From the NCBI GenBank assembly GCA_019916065.1, contig CM034241.1, positions 9,461,223 through 9,525,222 on the forward strand: DNA of 64,000 nt, written 5' to 3'. This document shows, piece after piece, positions 45,801 through 57,295 of the stretch (position 1 is its first letter; each line of letters starts with the position of its first letter). The DNA is from Vitellaria paradoxa. Taxonomy: Eukaryota; Streptophyta; Magnoliopsida; Ericales; Sapotaceae. The notes under the pieces are model-generated. The model saw only the letters and a list, made by a program, of their open reading frames with translations, was not told the DNA's origin and did no database searches. The translations under genes were made by a program, and so were the position numbers.

Positions 45801-48216
45801 AAAAGGAGAACAATGAAAATATTATTCCCCTTTTTTTTATTGAAAAACATACTCATATGGAGCATTTCAATTATGAAGATTCTTGAATGTTGGTAGTTAT
45901 AAGGTCAACCCCTAAACCTAAACAATGTCCAATGAATATAAGTTTTTGCACATTTTCTAATATAGTATCAATAAAATGTTTTATTATCAAACATTACTAC
46001 CAACTTGAGAATTAACGTTTGTACATTTGGCTCACTCGAGAAAGAAAACCTATCCACACTAAGGGGCGTGTAATGAAGATAAATAATAAAATGGCCCCTT
46101 TCTAACATTTTAATTTGTAGGGATAGTAGGTGACATAGGATGGCACAATAACTCATACCCTAGATTCAAGCCTCGTTATCCATATTTGTTCCTAATTTTT
46201 TTTTGTGCATTTCTCTTTTTTTTTTTTTTTTTTTTCGGTGCACTTTGATTGATTCCATTTATTTGCCTCTCCAATCTATATGTAATTTGTCATTAAATGT
46301 CATAATTGAACAGTCAAAATGTCAATTACGTCGTGTTGTAGGCCATCCAAAAGTTAAATTCCTTCATGTAGCGCTTCAATTTAACTTTTTTGCTATTGTT
46401 ACTAATTTTTAATTTGGCAATTACCTCTAGAATAAAAACCAGAATTGACCAGCGTCAATTATGCACTAATTAGGTTTCCTTTCTTTACATGATTCCTGTA
46501 ATCATCTCGTATTTGTCAATTTTAGTAAATTTTGGGTGTATTGCAATTTATAACCTCACAGAAATGAATGGAATAAGAGGATTAATGTAACCAACCCCAA
46601 CTTATTTAAGACTAAGGATTTATTGAGTTGAGCACTGCAGTTTCCTAGTTAGCTATTACCATTTAGGTTGTTTTCATTATATCCATTGCAACCGCTTGAC
46701 ATTTTCACCTATGATTGAATAATATTATTATTCTGAGAATTATTTCTCCATTCTCCATGTCTGAAGTTTTCGTTCGGATAGTATGATGACCAGCAGTCTT
46801 GTGTTTCACTTGAACTATATCAAGCCCGTTTTGTCTATGTTCTTCATCAAGTGAATGGTCACATTGCATATGAGAACACTTAGGTTTACACTAAAAAAGA
46901 GCATGAATTGTGAATACATATTTGGAGTGGATAATTCTTCATAGTGGACACCACACACACATGGTAACACTAGAGAAGTTACAGGGGTCACTAAAGACAT
47001 AAAACTATTACAAAGGAGAGAGAGGGGTAGTGCCCACTTCCCTTTCCCTAAGGGGAGCATGATCCCCCCAGGATGATAGGTAAGGGGTTCAAACTCTTGA
47101 AGTTTACTCAATTTACAAACACATCACCTTAATAAGAAGCCCCAACTGACTTAACCCTCAAAAACCCGACCATTGGTGATCTCACCTAAATCCATTTGAC
47201 ATGACCTTTGATTTGAAGACAAATAAATAGCAACAACCAAAGTTATGGAGAAAATGTTAACTTTGATGTGTTTGGTTCAGGAATGAATAAAAGGGAAAAT
47301 GAGAAGAAAGTGGGTTTCTCTTGTTTGATTTCAAAAGTAAAAAGGAAAGAAAAAACAGGGTAAGTAGCATAGTGGAAAGAGGAAAGAATTGAGAAAAGAA
47401 TATATGAAGAAAAATAATTTTCCCTTCTTCATCTTTTCAATTTCTTCTCACCTATAAATCTAGGAAACCAAACAAGGAAGGGGAAAAAACTTATTTTCTC
47501 TTCTCTTCCACTTCCCTTCCTTCCTTTCCAAACATACAATGCTTTTTTCATGTTCCAATACCAAAATGGTGCAAGTGTCAATTTTTTAAGAGCAGATCAA
47601 TCACAGTCACTATATTTATGGCTGAACAAGAAGATGCAATTGACACTCAAGCTGTGATGATGGTAATCTGACAGGAACTGAACATTAGACTTTAGTTAGG
47701 AAATTGAATCAGAGGAACAAAGTTTGACATCTCAATAACTAGAGAAAACAATTTGACAAGTTGAACTTTCGCAAAGTAAAGACATTCTTACGTGATCTAT
47801 TTGAGAGCACAAATAGAACAGACTTACAAATCAATTAAATTTCCTGGTCTTTCCAATTTTATTGCCATTTCATAGTTTATGATTAGATTAACCCTCAAGA
47901 ATCAATAGAATTAATGATTCAAATTAACCCGGATGCAGATTATCAACATCGTTCACAAGAGACTGCAAATTCGGCGGCCAATTAAATTCGATTATGCAAA
48001 CGATATTTGAATGAAATTTACTTGCGGATCAGACTCGATTATTCACTACAATTAAATGAAAACACAAGCAAAAAAAATAAATAAATAAATAAATGCAAGC
48101 AACAGCGTCAACCAAAAAGGGACGGTGTTTGAAAGAGTTACCCTGCGCCTGAAGGTGTTAAAGCTGCATTTGCAGACGTCGCAGAGCGATGCTTCCTGGA
48201 ATGGCGGGGGTTCCAT
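33772..48216 (-). CDS. FYVE zinc finger plus ankyrin repeat protein, 10 exons
   Basis: I predict a PI3P-binding endosomal protein; the exact role is unknown to me. Exons, high to low: 48216-48142, 45583-45527, 45354-45287, 36062-35861, 35783-35686, 35284-35209, 35082-35023, 34760-34710, 34548-34470 and 33866-33772. All junctions are GT-AG and in phase, giving 286 residues and a TAA stop. Residues 12-61 form a FYVE finger: C12-x2-C15, RRHHCR at 24-29, C28-x2-C31, C36-x2-H39, and RVC with C58-x2-C61. The usual WxxD box is absent, and the sixth zinc ligand is His. A middle, mostly polar part contains a Cys-rich motif CKCGMPLCICEAP. Residues about 193-270 form two to three ankyrin repeats (NGDTLAVKELLSKG, GLSLLHLAALFNQTDIA, GETPLDCA). 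An upstream in-frame ATG at 48249 would add 11 residues. I chose 48216 because MEPPPFQEA is the start I know for this plant family. Intron 3 is 9.2 kb. Confidence 0.9.
34291..34326. repeat. (GGGA)n microsatellite
   Basis: About eight GGGA units with one change (gggaagga), in intron 9 of the FYVE gene. Confidence 0.9.
34664..34708. repeat. (GA)n tract joined to the exon 8 donor of the FYVE gene
   Basis: On the gene's strand, exon 8 ends at 34710 and the intron begins GTAC followed directly by a long TC repeat. The microsatellite therefore starts four bases inside intron 8. Confidence 0.9.
36229..37350. mobile_element. Older repeat split by the Mutator-type MITE
   Basis: Sequence left of the MITE (gagtgaatggactagaatgg, gattcccactccattcc) resembles the block at 1277-1330, and the right side (gccattcccacatcttgc, gggaagaccaccacac) could continue the same family. 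The MITE would have landed inside this older element. Limits are approximate. Confidence 0.35.
36308..37155. mobile_element. Mutator-type MITE with about 270-bp terminal inverted repeats
   Basis: The left arm (about 36308-36590) and the reverse complement of the right arm (36893-37155) agree almost base by base. They start GAGTTTTTTTTTGTTTTAC and share CACAAAATGTGCAAATACTG, AAACGCGGTTTGATAC, TTTATGGGCTGTTTCACGC and GATTGGTTGAGAATCAC. The 10-bp duplication ctgtttgcca stands at 36298-36307 and 37156-37165. Long inverted repeats and a 9-11 bp duplication fit a MULE-derived element. The centre is AT-rich and non-coding. Confidence 0.85.
38688..39036. mobile_element. LTR-like segment with TGTTGAGAT/ATCTCAACA ends
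   Basis: This 349-bp segment begins TGTTGAGAT and ends ATCTCAACA, a perfect 9-bp inverted terminus of the TG...CA type found in LTRs. The flanking 5-mers differ (cctat, atttg), and no partner LTR was found, so it may be a solo LTR or one end of a broken element. Confidence 0.45.
39170..39640 (+). pseudogene. Ty3/gypsy gag relic
   Basis: Plus-strand frames read a piece like EQLEQEFYNHFYS, then SLITSIDGEI, CVHKECSGAFVIS and ARAHDMELSIYAHDQED. This follows plant gypsy gag, where an ...RWRNLSLNC...MCI.GMHW...ARAHDMELSI order is usual. Stops and frameshifts separate the blocks. A 94-residue open stretch (39355-39639) is the longest remainder. Confidence 0.6.
40047..40600 (-). pseudogene. 5'-truncated RTE-type LINE with 17-bp target duplication
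   Basis: The minus strand reads the C-terminal part of an RTE reverse transcriptase: VPNKLKGKFYRTGIRPAIFY, GSECWALKGQQEQKIGVAEL, RRVDQMVCSPIRRSRGRPK, TLGEVIRRDLVINDLY and WCRVIHVADPT. The 3' end has the TTGTTG-type tail (caacaacaataaca in plus). Flanks agtaggagtattaacta (40030-40046) and agtaggagtatcaacta (40601-40617) match at 16 of 17 bases. A frameshift separates two open stretches, so the copy is dead. Confidence 0.85.
40790..41720. repeat. Degenerate tandem array, unit about 55-85 bp
   Basis: Variants of gaagctcctcattgacaacaac recur near 41213, 41270, 41353, 41411, 41466 and 41527. A second theme, gaatccaaacttcannaagaa, recurs near 40818, 40976, 41069, 41165 and 41308. The two themes alternate irregularly. 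Minus-strand frames stay open for up to 94 residues, but these are repeat-derived. Related words occur left of the RTE (about 39890-40030), so the RTE may sit inside the array. Confidence 0.6.
41975..42240 (-). mobile_element. TRIM-like LTR end with primer-binding site, minus orientation
   Basis: The plus strand shows tcaatgtggaacatattccaaca, then text ending agctttgatatcatgttaaa and, after gtatctaactc, a second tcaatgtgggagatat. On the minus strand this is an LTR ending AACA followed by TGATATCAAAGCT, close to the initiator-Met tRNA primer site TGGTATCAGAGC. The order is that of small TRIM elements. Decayed; limits approximate. Confidence 0.45.
42226..43034 (+). mobile_element. TRIM-like element with two LTRs of about 250-280 bp
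   Basis: Two direct repeats (42226-42479 and 42758-43034) both begin TGGGACATCAAGCATTTAAT and end TTTCACATCA. The second has small insertions. Three bases after the first repeat stands TGGAATCAAAGCCC (42483-42496), close to the Met-tRNA primer site. The 278-bp interior has no coding capacity. The flanking 5-mers (tttga, tattc) do not match, so either the ends are off by some bases or the flanks have changed. Confidence 0.55.
44099..44220 (+). promoter_or_regulatory. Core-promoter-like segment on the plus strand
   Basis: A strong TATA motif (CTATATATATAC at about 44109) is followed after about 30 bases by a CA-rich leader-like stretch (acaaaacaacaacatt) and a CT microsatellite (44186-44211). 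It points opposite to the host gene. No coding frame follows, so it may belong to an LTR or a decayed gene copy. Confidence 0.3.
46570..46635 (+). mobile_element. RTE-type 3' end relic
   Basis: The stretch gtaaccaaccccaacttattt followed by aagactaagg has the layout of RTE 3' ends, which carry the word caaccccaactt followed by a ggg-actaagg stretch. It is short and decayed. Confidence 0.4.
47275..47550. mobile_element. Foldback MITE-like element
   Basis: The left end gtgtttggttcaggaatgaa and the reversed right end (atgtttggaaaggaaggaag) are alike. A purine-rich left half faces a pyrimidine-rich right half, as at 3961-4421. No clean target duplication was seen. Confidence 0.45.
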
Positions 48217-48531
48217 CGACGTTGATTGATATACCTTTGTCAATCGCACTGGCGATTCAATTCACCCCTATGTTCGGTCGAATATTTATTTTCTTACAGG
48301 AACAAAATACAGATTTGATCGATATGCCTATGACGAATGAATACCCTTCGATGAATCGACCCTTGGAAATTGTACCAGCAATCGAAACCGGCCCGAGGAT
48401 GGGCTGAGGTTTTCTTTCCCCCCCTAACAAATCAGCCCGAGAGTGTAATCCATTGTTTGGTTTGTGCAGGAGAAATTGAAAAATAAGAAAAAATTAGAAA
48501 ATTTTTTCCCTGAAACAAATTTATTAGTTTA

Positions 48532-48532
<1 letters not shown>

Positions 48533-48574
<42 letters not shown>
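48533..48574. repeat. (CT)n microsatellite upstream of the FYVE gene
   Basis: About 20 CT units, about 320 bp upstream of the start codon (GA repeats on the sense strand). GA/CT repeats near plant promoters bind GAGA-binding BBR/BPC proteins (family knowledge); a role here is only possible. Confidence 0.9.
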
Positions 48575-48577
<3 letters not shown>

Positions 48578-48800
48578 GCAAACGATGCCTTGGATCGTAT
48601 CCTATCAATTGAGTGAGCACATCAAGAAATGATACTGGTAAGATGTTAGCAGCCCATCAATTCTCCCACAACAAAAATATTTTAAATTATACTCATACAA
48701 AATGAATTTTTGATGAATTTAGCATCCTTAACAGAAATGTGAAATGATATCACCTTGCAAATGTTTGAATCATATTAAAAATTATTTTTCCGCACCATTA

Positions 48801-49072
48801 TGGTACCGTTTGTGGTGGTAAAAAAATAAATAAATAAAACGTAATTTTGAGTAAATTTTAGCGTTTAGTGTTTTTTTCAAATTGTATTTTTTAGAAATAA
48901 ATAGTGATAAACTGTTAGAACGGTTTTTTTTAAATCTGTTCTAACGAATTTAAAAATCTTTAATTAATACCTCGTCTGCTGCGCTGTTTAAATAGTTAAA
49001 AACATTAAATTGCAGGAACAGAATTAAGCAAACCGTTCGAACGGTTTTGTGGGCTCAGGCCACAATGGTACT
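48801..49072. mobile_element. MITE candidate
   Basis: The left end GGTACCGTTTGTGG and the reversed right end AGTACCATTGTGG are related over about 13 bases. The interior is AT-rich with facing words (gttagaacggttt and aaccgttcgaacgg). The target duplication is unclear. Confidence 0.35.
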
Positions 49073-49469
49073 CGTTTAAAAGTTTTGAACTCGGGGAACA
49101 TGATTACCAAAAAAACTTTCGCACTTAGTTAACCTCAGCCTGGGTTTCCTTTTTTTTTTTAGCGAAATATTGAATTTTTTTGAAATTAGTAAAAATGTGA
49201 ATGTATAAAAGTGTAATAAAGAATTTTAGTAATTTTTAAATATTGTTGGAGTTTTATTTTGTTTTTTTGGTACACTGAATGGTGCCTATATATAATAATT
49301 TTTCTTCCCAACCACAAGTGAGAAATTTCCGTAATAAAAATTATTTTTCCATTACTATAACTCAATATCGTGCAAGGTATTCAATTACATTATAACTCCA
49401 TAACAATGGATGCCTCCCAACTAAACAAGCAAACGAGTTAAAAGGTAGAATACTAACCCTCGTAAGTTC

Positions 49470-49930
49470 TGCTGACAACATCTTAGGACTTGAACCCAGT
49501 GTATTAGAATTGTACTAATTGGTTAAACTATCTTAACTGGAATCAATAGATTAGTTGATTTCATTCAATGTGATGGACAGATCAGAATGAACTGACAAAT
49601 TAAACAAGTTTGACCGAGAATCAACAAGTTGGTAGATTTGATTCAATGTATTTGGATCAAGTATTATAAAAGTTGAGAGCTTAACCCAGTGCCATTAGAA
49701 TCAAGTTAGATGAGACCAAGAGTTAAACTAATTTGATTTGAAATTGACAGGTTCGATTCAATATATTAGAACAACAATTTTACCTTAGCAACAACCCTAA
49801 GACTTGAACCAAGTGTTATAGAACTAAACGAGAATGATCAGTTAAACAAATTGATTGGAAACAAGAAGTCAGTCAATTCAATCCTATGTATTGGATTGGT
49901 GCTACAAAAACTTGGAGCAAGTGTTGGCCA
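49470..49930. repeat. Diverged tandem repeats, irregular period of about 110-190 bp
   Basis: Variants of gacttgaacccagtgtattagaa recur near 49488, 49678 and 49799, each followed further on by a gattcaatgtatt-like word. The copies are strongly diverged. Function unknown. Confidence 0.5.
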
Positions 49931-51046
49931 TTATTTACTTGAGCTAAAATAAATGGCTTTTATTCATTACCATTCTTCTATGTTTTGCACATTTTAACGC
50001 AAAGGTGTAGGTGCTACTCCAACATCATTTTTGTTTCATTTTGAACATGTACTAAATATAAAGTATAGAAAACATAAATAAATTATATTTTAATTTTATA
50101 ACACTAATTGAACCAATGAACCAATAGTAATTGAATATGTGACTTCATTATAATACTAATTTTTAAGATCATCAACATTATCAACTCTCCCAAAAGTTTA
50201 AACGGTTAGAAATAGTGTGTATTAATTTTTTTAAACTATATCAATTCAAATTTCTTATTATAAGTGGTAGGTGAATATGAGGGGGTTACACATTAACTTA
50301 GTGCAATGGATGGGGTAGGGTAATCAAAATCTTGAGACAAGAGTTCAAAGTATCGATCGAGATATCGGTCATCTCGGCTCGGTTTCGCCAGTGACTGCCT
50401 TAAGATTTCAGCCCAAATCGACTATTATCATCGAGGTAGTCAAACTTAACTTATTGCAGTCAAGATATCGGCGATATTCCAAGATTTAGAGAAATCTTGG
50501 CGACACCGACGATATTGAAGTGGAGGAAGAGAGGAGAACTGGAAAAGGAAAGAAATCGAGAAAACCCTAAAACATATACAAAACTTTAGAGATGCTGAAA
50601 GAGACCTACTATTGTTCTCATAATTGTGGATCACCAGTGTTCGTCGTCGATCGTACGTCGTCCCTTCCTTTCGGGCCCTCGTCTCTCTAGTTTCCCTTTT
50701 ATTTTTTTTTTATTTCCAGCAATGCCTTTTTAGATTCTTTCTTCTAGCTAGGTACACTTTTTTAGTTTCCATTAAATGCTAGAATGACAGTGCATAATGC
50801 ACGTTCTTTATATTTTTTATATTATTTTATTATAATTCTTTTGATACCTTATTTCCAAAAAAAAGATCCATTTAAAATTTATTTTATTTGTGTAATAAAT
50901 ACATATTAATGAGATTATTATTTTAAAAATAATAGGTCAATAATTATTCAGACAATTCTTGTAATAAATTATATTATTGTATAATAAAATTATTACTTTA
51001 AAAATTATTATTAATTGTGAGAAATTAAAAACTAAATGTATTTATA

Positions 51047-51072
51047 TGTGTGTGTGTGTGTGTGTGTGTGTA
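51047..51072. repeat. (TG)n microsatellite
   Basis: About 13 TG units in very AT-rich intergenic DNA. Confidence 0.9.
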
Positions 51073-52888
51073 TCAGTAAAAATAAAACTTAATTGATATT
51101 TTTATCTTTCTACTTTTAATTTATTTGTTCTTAATTATATTTTCCTTTCAATTAATTAGTTTTGACGGGATGTTTAAAATTCGAAAAGAATTGAGGAAAG
51201 TGTTAAAAAGTAATAAAAAAATATTACACTATTATTAACTAGTTAATTGAAAAAAAAAGTACATTGCTATTCAATAATTTATTAATTATTTTTTTATGAA
51301 ACAAATTACGAAAATATAAGTTTTTAATATTTATTATTAAATATAATTGAAATATTATTTTATAAATCAAATTACCAAATTATAGTAATTGTTGTCAGTA
51401 ATATAATGGAAGCATATTAATTAAATAGTTGATTAAAAAAAAACACTACACTATTATTCAATAATTTTGTCATTATTTTTGATGAAACAAATTATGAAAA
51501 TATAAATATCTAATATTCATTATTAAATATATTTATCAATAATGGAGTAAGATACAAAATTAATTCGTTTGCATATTATAAGTATTTTATCTAATATTTA
51601 ATAAAATATTTACTATATATTTGATTATGTTATACATTAATTTTATTATTAGAATTTTTTTATTATTTTTTTGAATTTTTAAGTTAAAAAAACTAAAAGT
51701 TATGTATCGCCTACATTGTGACGCTGCGACCGCATCAAAATTTCTTAAGTCGATACGGTAACCGCGACCACGACTGCAATTGTAATTGTAATTTTGAACT
51801 ATTCCTGAGATTACCCAGTTTGGGCTCCCATAAGTGAGTAGCTGAGCCAAATGATAGATTGGTTTCCCTTATAAGCCAAATCAAAGAATTAGGACATATC
51901 TGATCGGGTGCATTATTGTATTAATAGATATCTTTCATTTAAAATATGCATATGTCAGTAAGTAGTGATATTTTTTTACTCTGCTTAGTCATACACTTAA
52001 TTTGCATTTACTTATTGCTATATATTGAATGTTCCTAGTTATCTGATATGATGTGCCCTAGTTACATAGATCTATTATTTTTAACTTTCACAAATTGGTA
52101 TGTTCACAGCATATAGACAAATCAAAGTTAGACTATTAGGCGTTAGAAAGCTCACTTCTATAATACTTTTCAAGTAGTATTTCTAGAGCATGCAGTGATC
52201 ATTTTGAGAATATCAAGTTGGTCTATCGGACTAGACTTTCAACTAATAATTGGTTGGTACCTGGCTCATGGGTGCTTGCTTTTATTTTTCAAACTTGCAA
52301 TTTATGCCATTTAATTTGGATGTTTGTAATTGTTATTCTACTTTAATATAATATTATGTACAAATTATAAATATTTTCTTGAGTTAAAGGGATGTAGTTA
52401 GATGCTTTTATAGTTACATTTTATTGATTCAACCTTGACAATGGACTTATTAAGTTGTGCCATTTGATTTTACCTTTATTTATTATTTAATAATGTAATT
52501 TCTACAATTTACTTATAATTTCACAAATTGAGCTGAACTTGGGACATGACAAATGCAATCTATATTCATTAAATTAAAGTTACATTCTTTGAATTTTAAA
52601 TGATTGTTTTACTGGATTAGAAAATTTTTTCCTCAATAAAATTACTTGATTTGTTGTAGATAAGCTTAGTATTTTGGCATAACAAACATTTAGGTTCAAT
52701 AATTTGATTTTGTAGTTGTAGTGTCAAAAAAATCACCCATCATGTATACACCCCATTCTCTCATCTCTTTCAAGTAACTAACAATAGAAATGGCATCAAA
52801 GTTCTAACTAGTGGTCAAGTAGGAGCCCTTCAATGCTCACGACAGTGACTAGTGTATGTTTACAACATATCCTCTCTTACCTTTTCTT

Positions 52889-54339
52889 TTATCTTATTTA
52901 TGTCATTGGTCGCCTCGCAAAAGTACAATTGAATAAACCCCCTAGTATAAGGGTGTTCGGTATAGTTTTACTCGGTGAGTCCAGAATCGTATTCATAGAA
53001 AACTTAGAGATTAAACACTAGGTTTTCTAAATTCTTCTATCTACTGGTTTCATCTTAAAAATAGAAAAAGAAATTTAATTTTAGATTTTGAAAAGTGTTG
53101 ATTAACTAACTAATAGCCAAATAAAGTAAATTGCAAAAATTAAACTAAATTAAAATTTAAAAACTTAAATTACTTCTATTCTAATTAATATAAAAGTAAG
53201 ATTCAAACTTAAATTAAACTAAAACAATGAAAGTAATAAAACTACAATTTAAGAAAATTAAAGATCTTGATTCAACCTACAAATTCAAGTGAACTCCTTA
53301 TTATTTAATTGGATACATTTTCTTATCTCAGTTTACAGCTCACATATAGGAAAAGTAAACTAGAAGATGTCATCGTTAAAATAATTATTTCAATGCACAG
53401 TTTTAGAATCATGTTTAGGATAAGAAAATAGGAAAAATATTCAATAAGTTCGTCTTTGGTCCAAATCTCTTTTTCTTTATTTCAAAATATGAAGAAAGTT
53501 TTAATCAGGTAACGTCATTAGGGATTTTAATGAAATATGATCGAGGTTACAAGTTTTTGAAAGCTTTTGAAAAAAAAAGAAAAAAGAAGATTTAGAAAAA
53601 GGAACCCTAGCATACAAGTTTTATGTTTCGTATGAGGATTCAATCACATCCCATCATTAAATAAAGATCCACTTATCGTTGATGGATTGAATCAAGATAA
53701 ACAAACTAACCTAACATAAATTTAATATAAACAAAATATGCAAAAACAACGAATAGACAAGAAATAAACTTCATTGAATCAGAGAAGAAATGACAATATC
53801 GCATTTTAAAGTAAAGGCATAACAAAATCCACGAACAATGAAATAGAAATAACTAAAAAAAAACTAAACTATAACTCTCTAAATTGTATTCCGGAATTCT
53901 GGAGAGAATATATTAAAAATCATTCCATTACAGCTGACAAAATAACATATTTATAGAATAAACTGAAAAGCCTAAACTTAAAAAATTCTATGCAAATTAG
54001 TCGCTCATGTCCGGACTGCTCAACTAGGTGTCCAAACAGTAGAGAGAGTCAAGCCCAAATTCGGTCTTTACTCCCTCTTCTCCAGCTGCCTCTTTGCTAC
54101 TGTCCGGACCAAAAATTGAAGTGTCTGGATAGCAAGGGCCATTTCCTTATTATCTTTACCATCGCTAATTTTAATAATTTCCGTCTTTTTTGTTTTTTTG
54201 TATTTTAGCAACAAACACATAGTAAACATTAAACGTAACAAAAAACTTTATAACTATTAAACAATTGCATGAGTTATGATCTAATTTGAGGTTTGTGATT
54301 ATACTTGAGGTTTGTGATTATACTTTTCAAGTATAATCA
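52889..54339 (-). repeat. 3' LTR of the gypsy element (left copy)
   Basis: This LTR shares its order and most bases with 58626-60227, for example cctcgcaaaagtacaattga, tgagtccagaatcgtat and aaatatgatcgaggttaca. On the minus strand it begins TGATTATACTTGAAAAG. Near that end there is a 22-bp tandem duplication (ttgaggtttgtgattatac). Confidence 0.85.
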
Positions 54340-54355
54340 CACCCCCCAACTTAAG
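54340..54355 (-). other. Polypurine tract
   Basis: The minus strand reads CTTAAGTTGGGGGGTG directly before the LTR start TGATTA, the usual plant gypsy priming site for plus-strand synthesis. A second AAGTTGGGGG-type run occurs near 56090. Confidence 0.75.
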
Positions 54356-57295
54356 AATTGCTAGTCCCTAGCAATAATATTATTGAAATGAATTAAGGTA
54401 CTATCTTATTTCTTTTTTCATTAGAAACACGATTGCACTTAGCATTATGCAACAAGCCATTTAAAACCCTAGATTCCTTCTTGTAGACGAGTAAAGTCTT
54501 GTGAGAATTTACAATGAATTTGCCCACAAAATTCTTAAATTAGTTCGATGTGTAATACAAGTCAATGAAACAATTCCTAGTTCAATCTCAATAAAGAACA
54601 AGTTACATAATCCAAAAACTGCATAAAACCTCCCAATGCATGTTAAACATACCCAAGTCTCAGCCATTTAATTTCAAGTGTATCAATTCATGGCATTCAT
54701 TCAAAATAGCTTTCAAGTATACTCAAAGATCACGGCCTCGGCTTTAAATCTCATCAAGTTGTCCACTCACCAATGAAATCACTCAATAAGGGTTACTCTT
54801 ATGGTTTATGCAGGAATACAATATCAAAAAGTGCAATGAACCCAAAATGAAAAGTGATTGAAAGAATTAAGATATAAAGTGTTGCATAACTTCATGAATG
54901 GAATGTATTAATGGATAAATAAGAAAACTATTATCAATCACATGAAATAGATCAATTCTCTTATGAATGTCTTTTACCTAAAATCCATTAGGTTTTTACT
55001 AGGTTGTAGCTTTGCCATGAAGTATTGGTTAGACAGATAAAGGATAGGAAAAATTAAAGTGCACGTCTAAGGATTATATGATAGTGCAACGAAGTACTCC
55101 CCAACTTTTCTCCTTTCAATTCCTTGAATGTCAAACATTGAAACTTTATTATTTTTTTTCTTCTTTTCTTTTCTTCCGTTTTTTATTTTTTTCTTTTTCA
55201 TAAGAATGATAATAATGAACTCATGAAATGCTATATCCCATTTTTTTGTTTTCTTTTCTTTTTATTTTTTCAAATGAATTCCATTTTATTCCACCACATT
55301 TTCCAAGTACAAGCTCCTCTCTTATGCACCTTATTATAATTTTTGCATAAGTATCCCATGACATGTAAGGGTTGGCTAACCTGTATATCTAAGGCTAAAG
55401 GGTTATAAATGTGACTAAAACAAGAAATTTCATATATTATTTTTTTTTTCAAGACTTTAAAGCGGCTCCAAAGGTAATATAATCAAAGAAAAAGTAACAG
55501 GCTTCCAAATGTAATAAAGATGGCCTAATATCACTCTCTAGGTTAATAACACTTTGTTAGAGGCAATGATCCATACATATATGCCAAAAATAGTATCTTA
55601 TGCATTTAATACCAAAGCAAAGTAATGTGATAAAGCTATTCAAGAAAAATGAGATGAAAGAAATCATATAGAACATTAAATACAAAATGCTCAACAACAA
55701 AAGGTTAGCCTCAAAAACTCACAGAATATAGGGTTTTAAGTTTCCACCTATGTCTTGGCATACTTGAATGATCAAATCTCATGAACTCAAGTTGTTAACA
55801 CACTTTCATTTCAATGGTCTCAAGTGACAAGTTTTCATTGCGTTATAAAATTATATGCTCAATTTGAATCAAGTGCCTTATTCAAGATTGAAACTGAGTT
55901 ATTTATTATTAATGACTAATGCCAACATTAAACCAATTTAGAGACATGTGCAAAGTCCAGCCAGGCTAAGTTGAAATAACCTTTTTTTCTTTTTTTTAAA
56001 GGTAAGAATGAGTTGAAATAACCTTAATTTGCCCAACGTTTGAAAAAAAAATGTCCATTCAATGCATGTCAAATCAATTCATCAAGCAAACCCTACCCCC
56101 AACTTAAAATTTACATTGTCCTGAGAACTATGAAGCATATTTGGGTCCGTAGTATGCATTAGTAAGAATGGTGATGCGCATGATACAATAGCCTACAATA
56201 AGAATAAAGCACAAAATAAACCAAGCATGCACCTATAATTGAAGCCACTTAAGACCTACCTAATACACCACCTAACTAGAATCTACAGTACTTCTAACAA
56301 TAACAATTATATATATGAAGTATCAATTAGAAGCGCAAGACTAAATAAAGGGAGAGGAATGATATTACCTGAAGAGCTTCCTTATTTGAAGAAAAATACA
56401 CGAACTATACAAGAAAAATATTAGAATTAAAAAAAATAAAAATGAAAGAAAAATCAAACAAGAAAAAAATTTAGTATAAAGACAAAATAAAAATAAAAAA
56501 ATAAAAGAAAAGCTAAACTAACAAGAAATAAGAAAATAAAGAAAGAAAAATCCAATCTACTTTGTAAAAAAGAAATGACGAAAGGGTGTTATCCAATACC
56601 TTATTTATTTATTTATTTATTTTTTAACTTGAGGCATACCAATATCATCCCCTAACTTAGTCTCTATCACTTTTCAACAATAGCTAGTATACCCACGAAG
56701 TACAAAAATTGAAGTGCAAAACTAAATAAAGAAGGATAGTTGATATATTACTCAAGCACTTTATTTCTTTGAATTAAACTATACTAAAAGAAAAATAAAA
56801 CTTCTACGAGAGAAAAGGTTAAATAAACAAATAAAAGTATAATAAAAGAAAAATAAAATTTAATCTAGGTAGAACAAAAATAAATAAATAAAATCTAATC
56901 TACTATTATGTAAGGGTTAATGAAAAAATATATTGTTCAACTCCTAATCTCTCCCAAGGCTTACCAAACGGTTTTACGAATGAAATATTCTCCTCGAGTC
57001 CAAGGGTACTAAGAATGAGTGTGCTCCTAGTGTAGAGAACACTGGAGAATGTATGGCTTTGTGGGAATCTTTAAACCACAAATATAACACTGGAGAACAT
57101 GGAATGTGGTTATGTATTCTCTAGTATCACCTCGACACCTAAGAAGTCAATGTAAACCACCTTTTTGATCTCCACCACTTTTCTACATGTGTTGTCAGTC
57201 TTGGTCAAAACATGTTCAGTTCTCTCAGTAGGATTCTTAGTTGGTGTTAGGGTAAAAGAGAAGAGGTGTGTACTACTCCTCACTCTCAGGCCTAT

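Larger units (their letters stand above)
45584..48141. other. Intron 1 of the FYVE gene
   Basis: A 2.56-kb intron. It holds a (CT)n polypyrimidine tract at its 3' end (45584-45603 in plus coordinates), a poly-T run (46214-46236) with possible short flanking repeats gtgcatt/gtgcact, an RTE tail-like stretch (about 46570-46635) and a foldback element (47275-47550). No coding sequence was found. Confidence 0.7.
48250..52888. other. Region upstream of the FYVE gene, no gene seen
   Basis: The first few hundred bases should contain the FYVE-gene promoter; a TATA-like ATAAATA lies at about 48283-48290 on the minus strand. Further right are a CT repeat (48533-48574), a MITE candidate (48801-49072), diverged repeats (49470-49930), a TG repeat (51047-51072) and very AT-rich sequence. 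Words such as gagatatcggtcatctcgg (about 50361) and gtcgatacggtaaccgcg (about 51750) look like ends of a decayed foldback element. Confidence 0.6.

Noticed and set aside
48214..48249. Upstream in-frame ATG at 48249 as start of the FYVE protein
   Set aside because: The 11 extra residues (RLTKVYQSTS region) do not resemble the family start. MEPPPFQEA at 48216 does.
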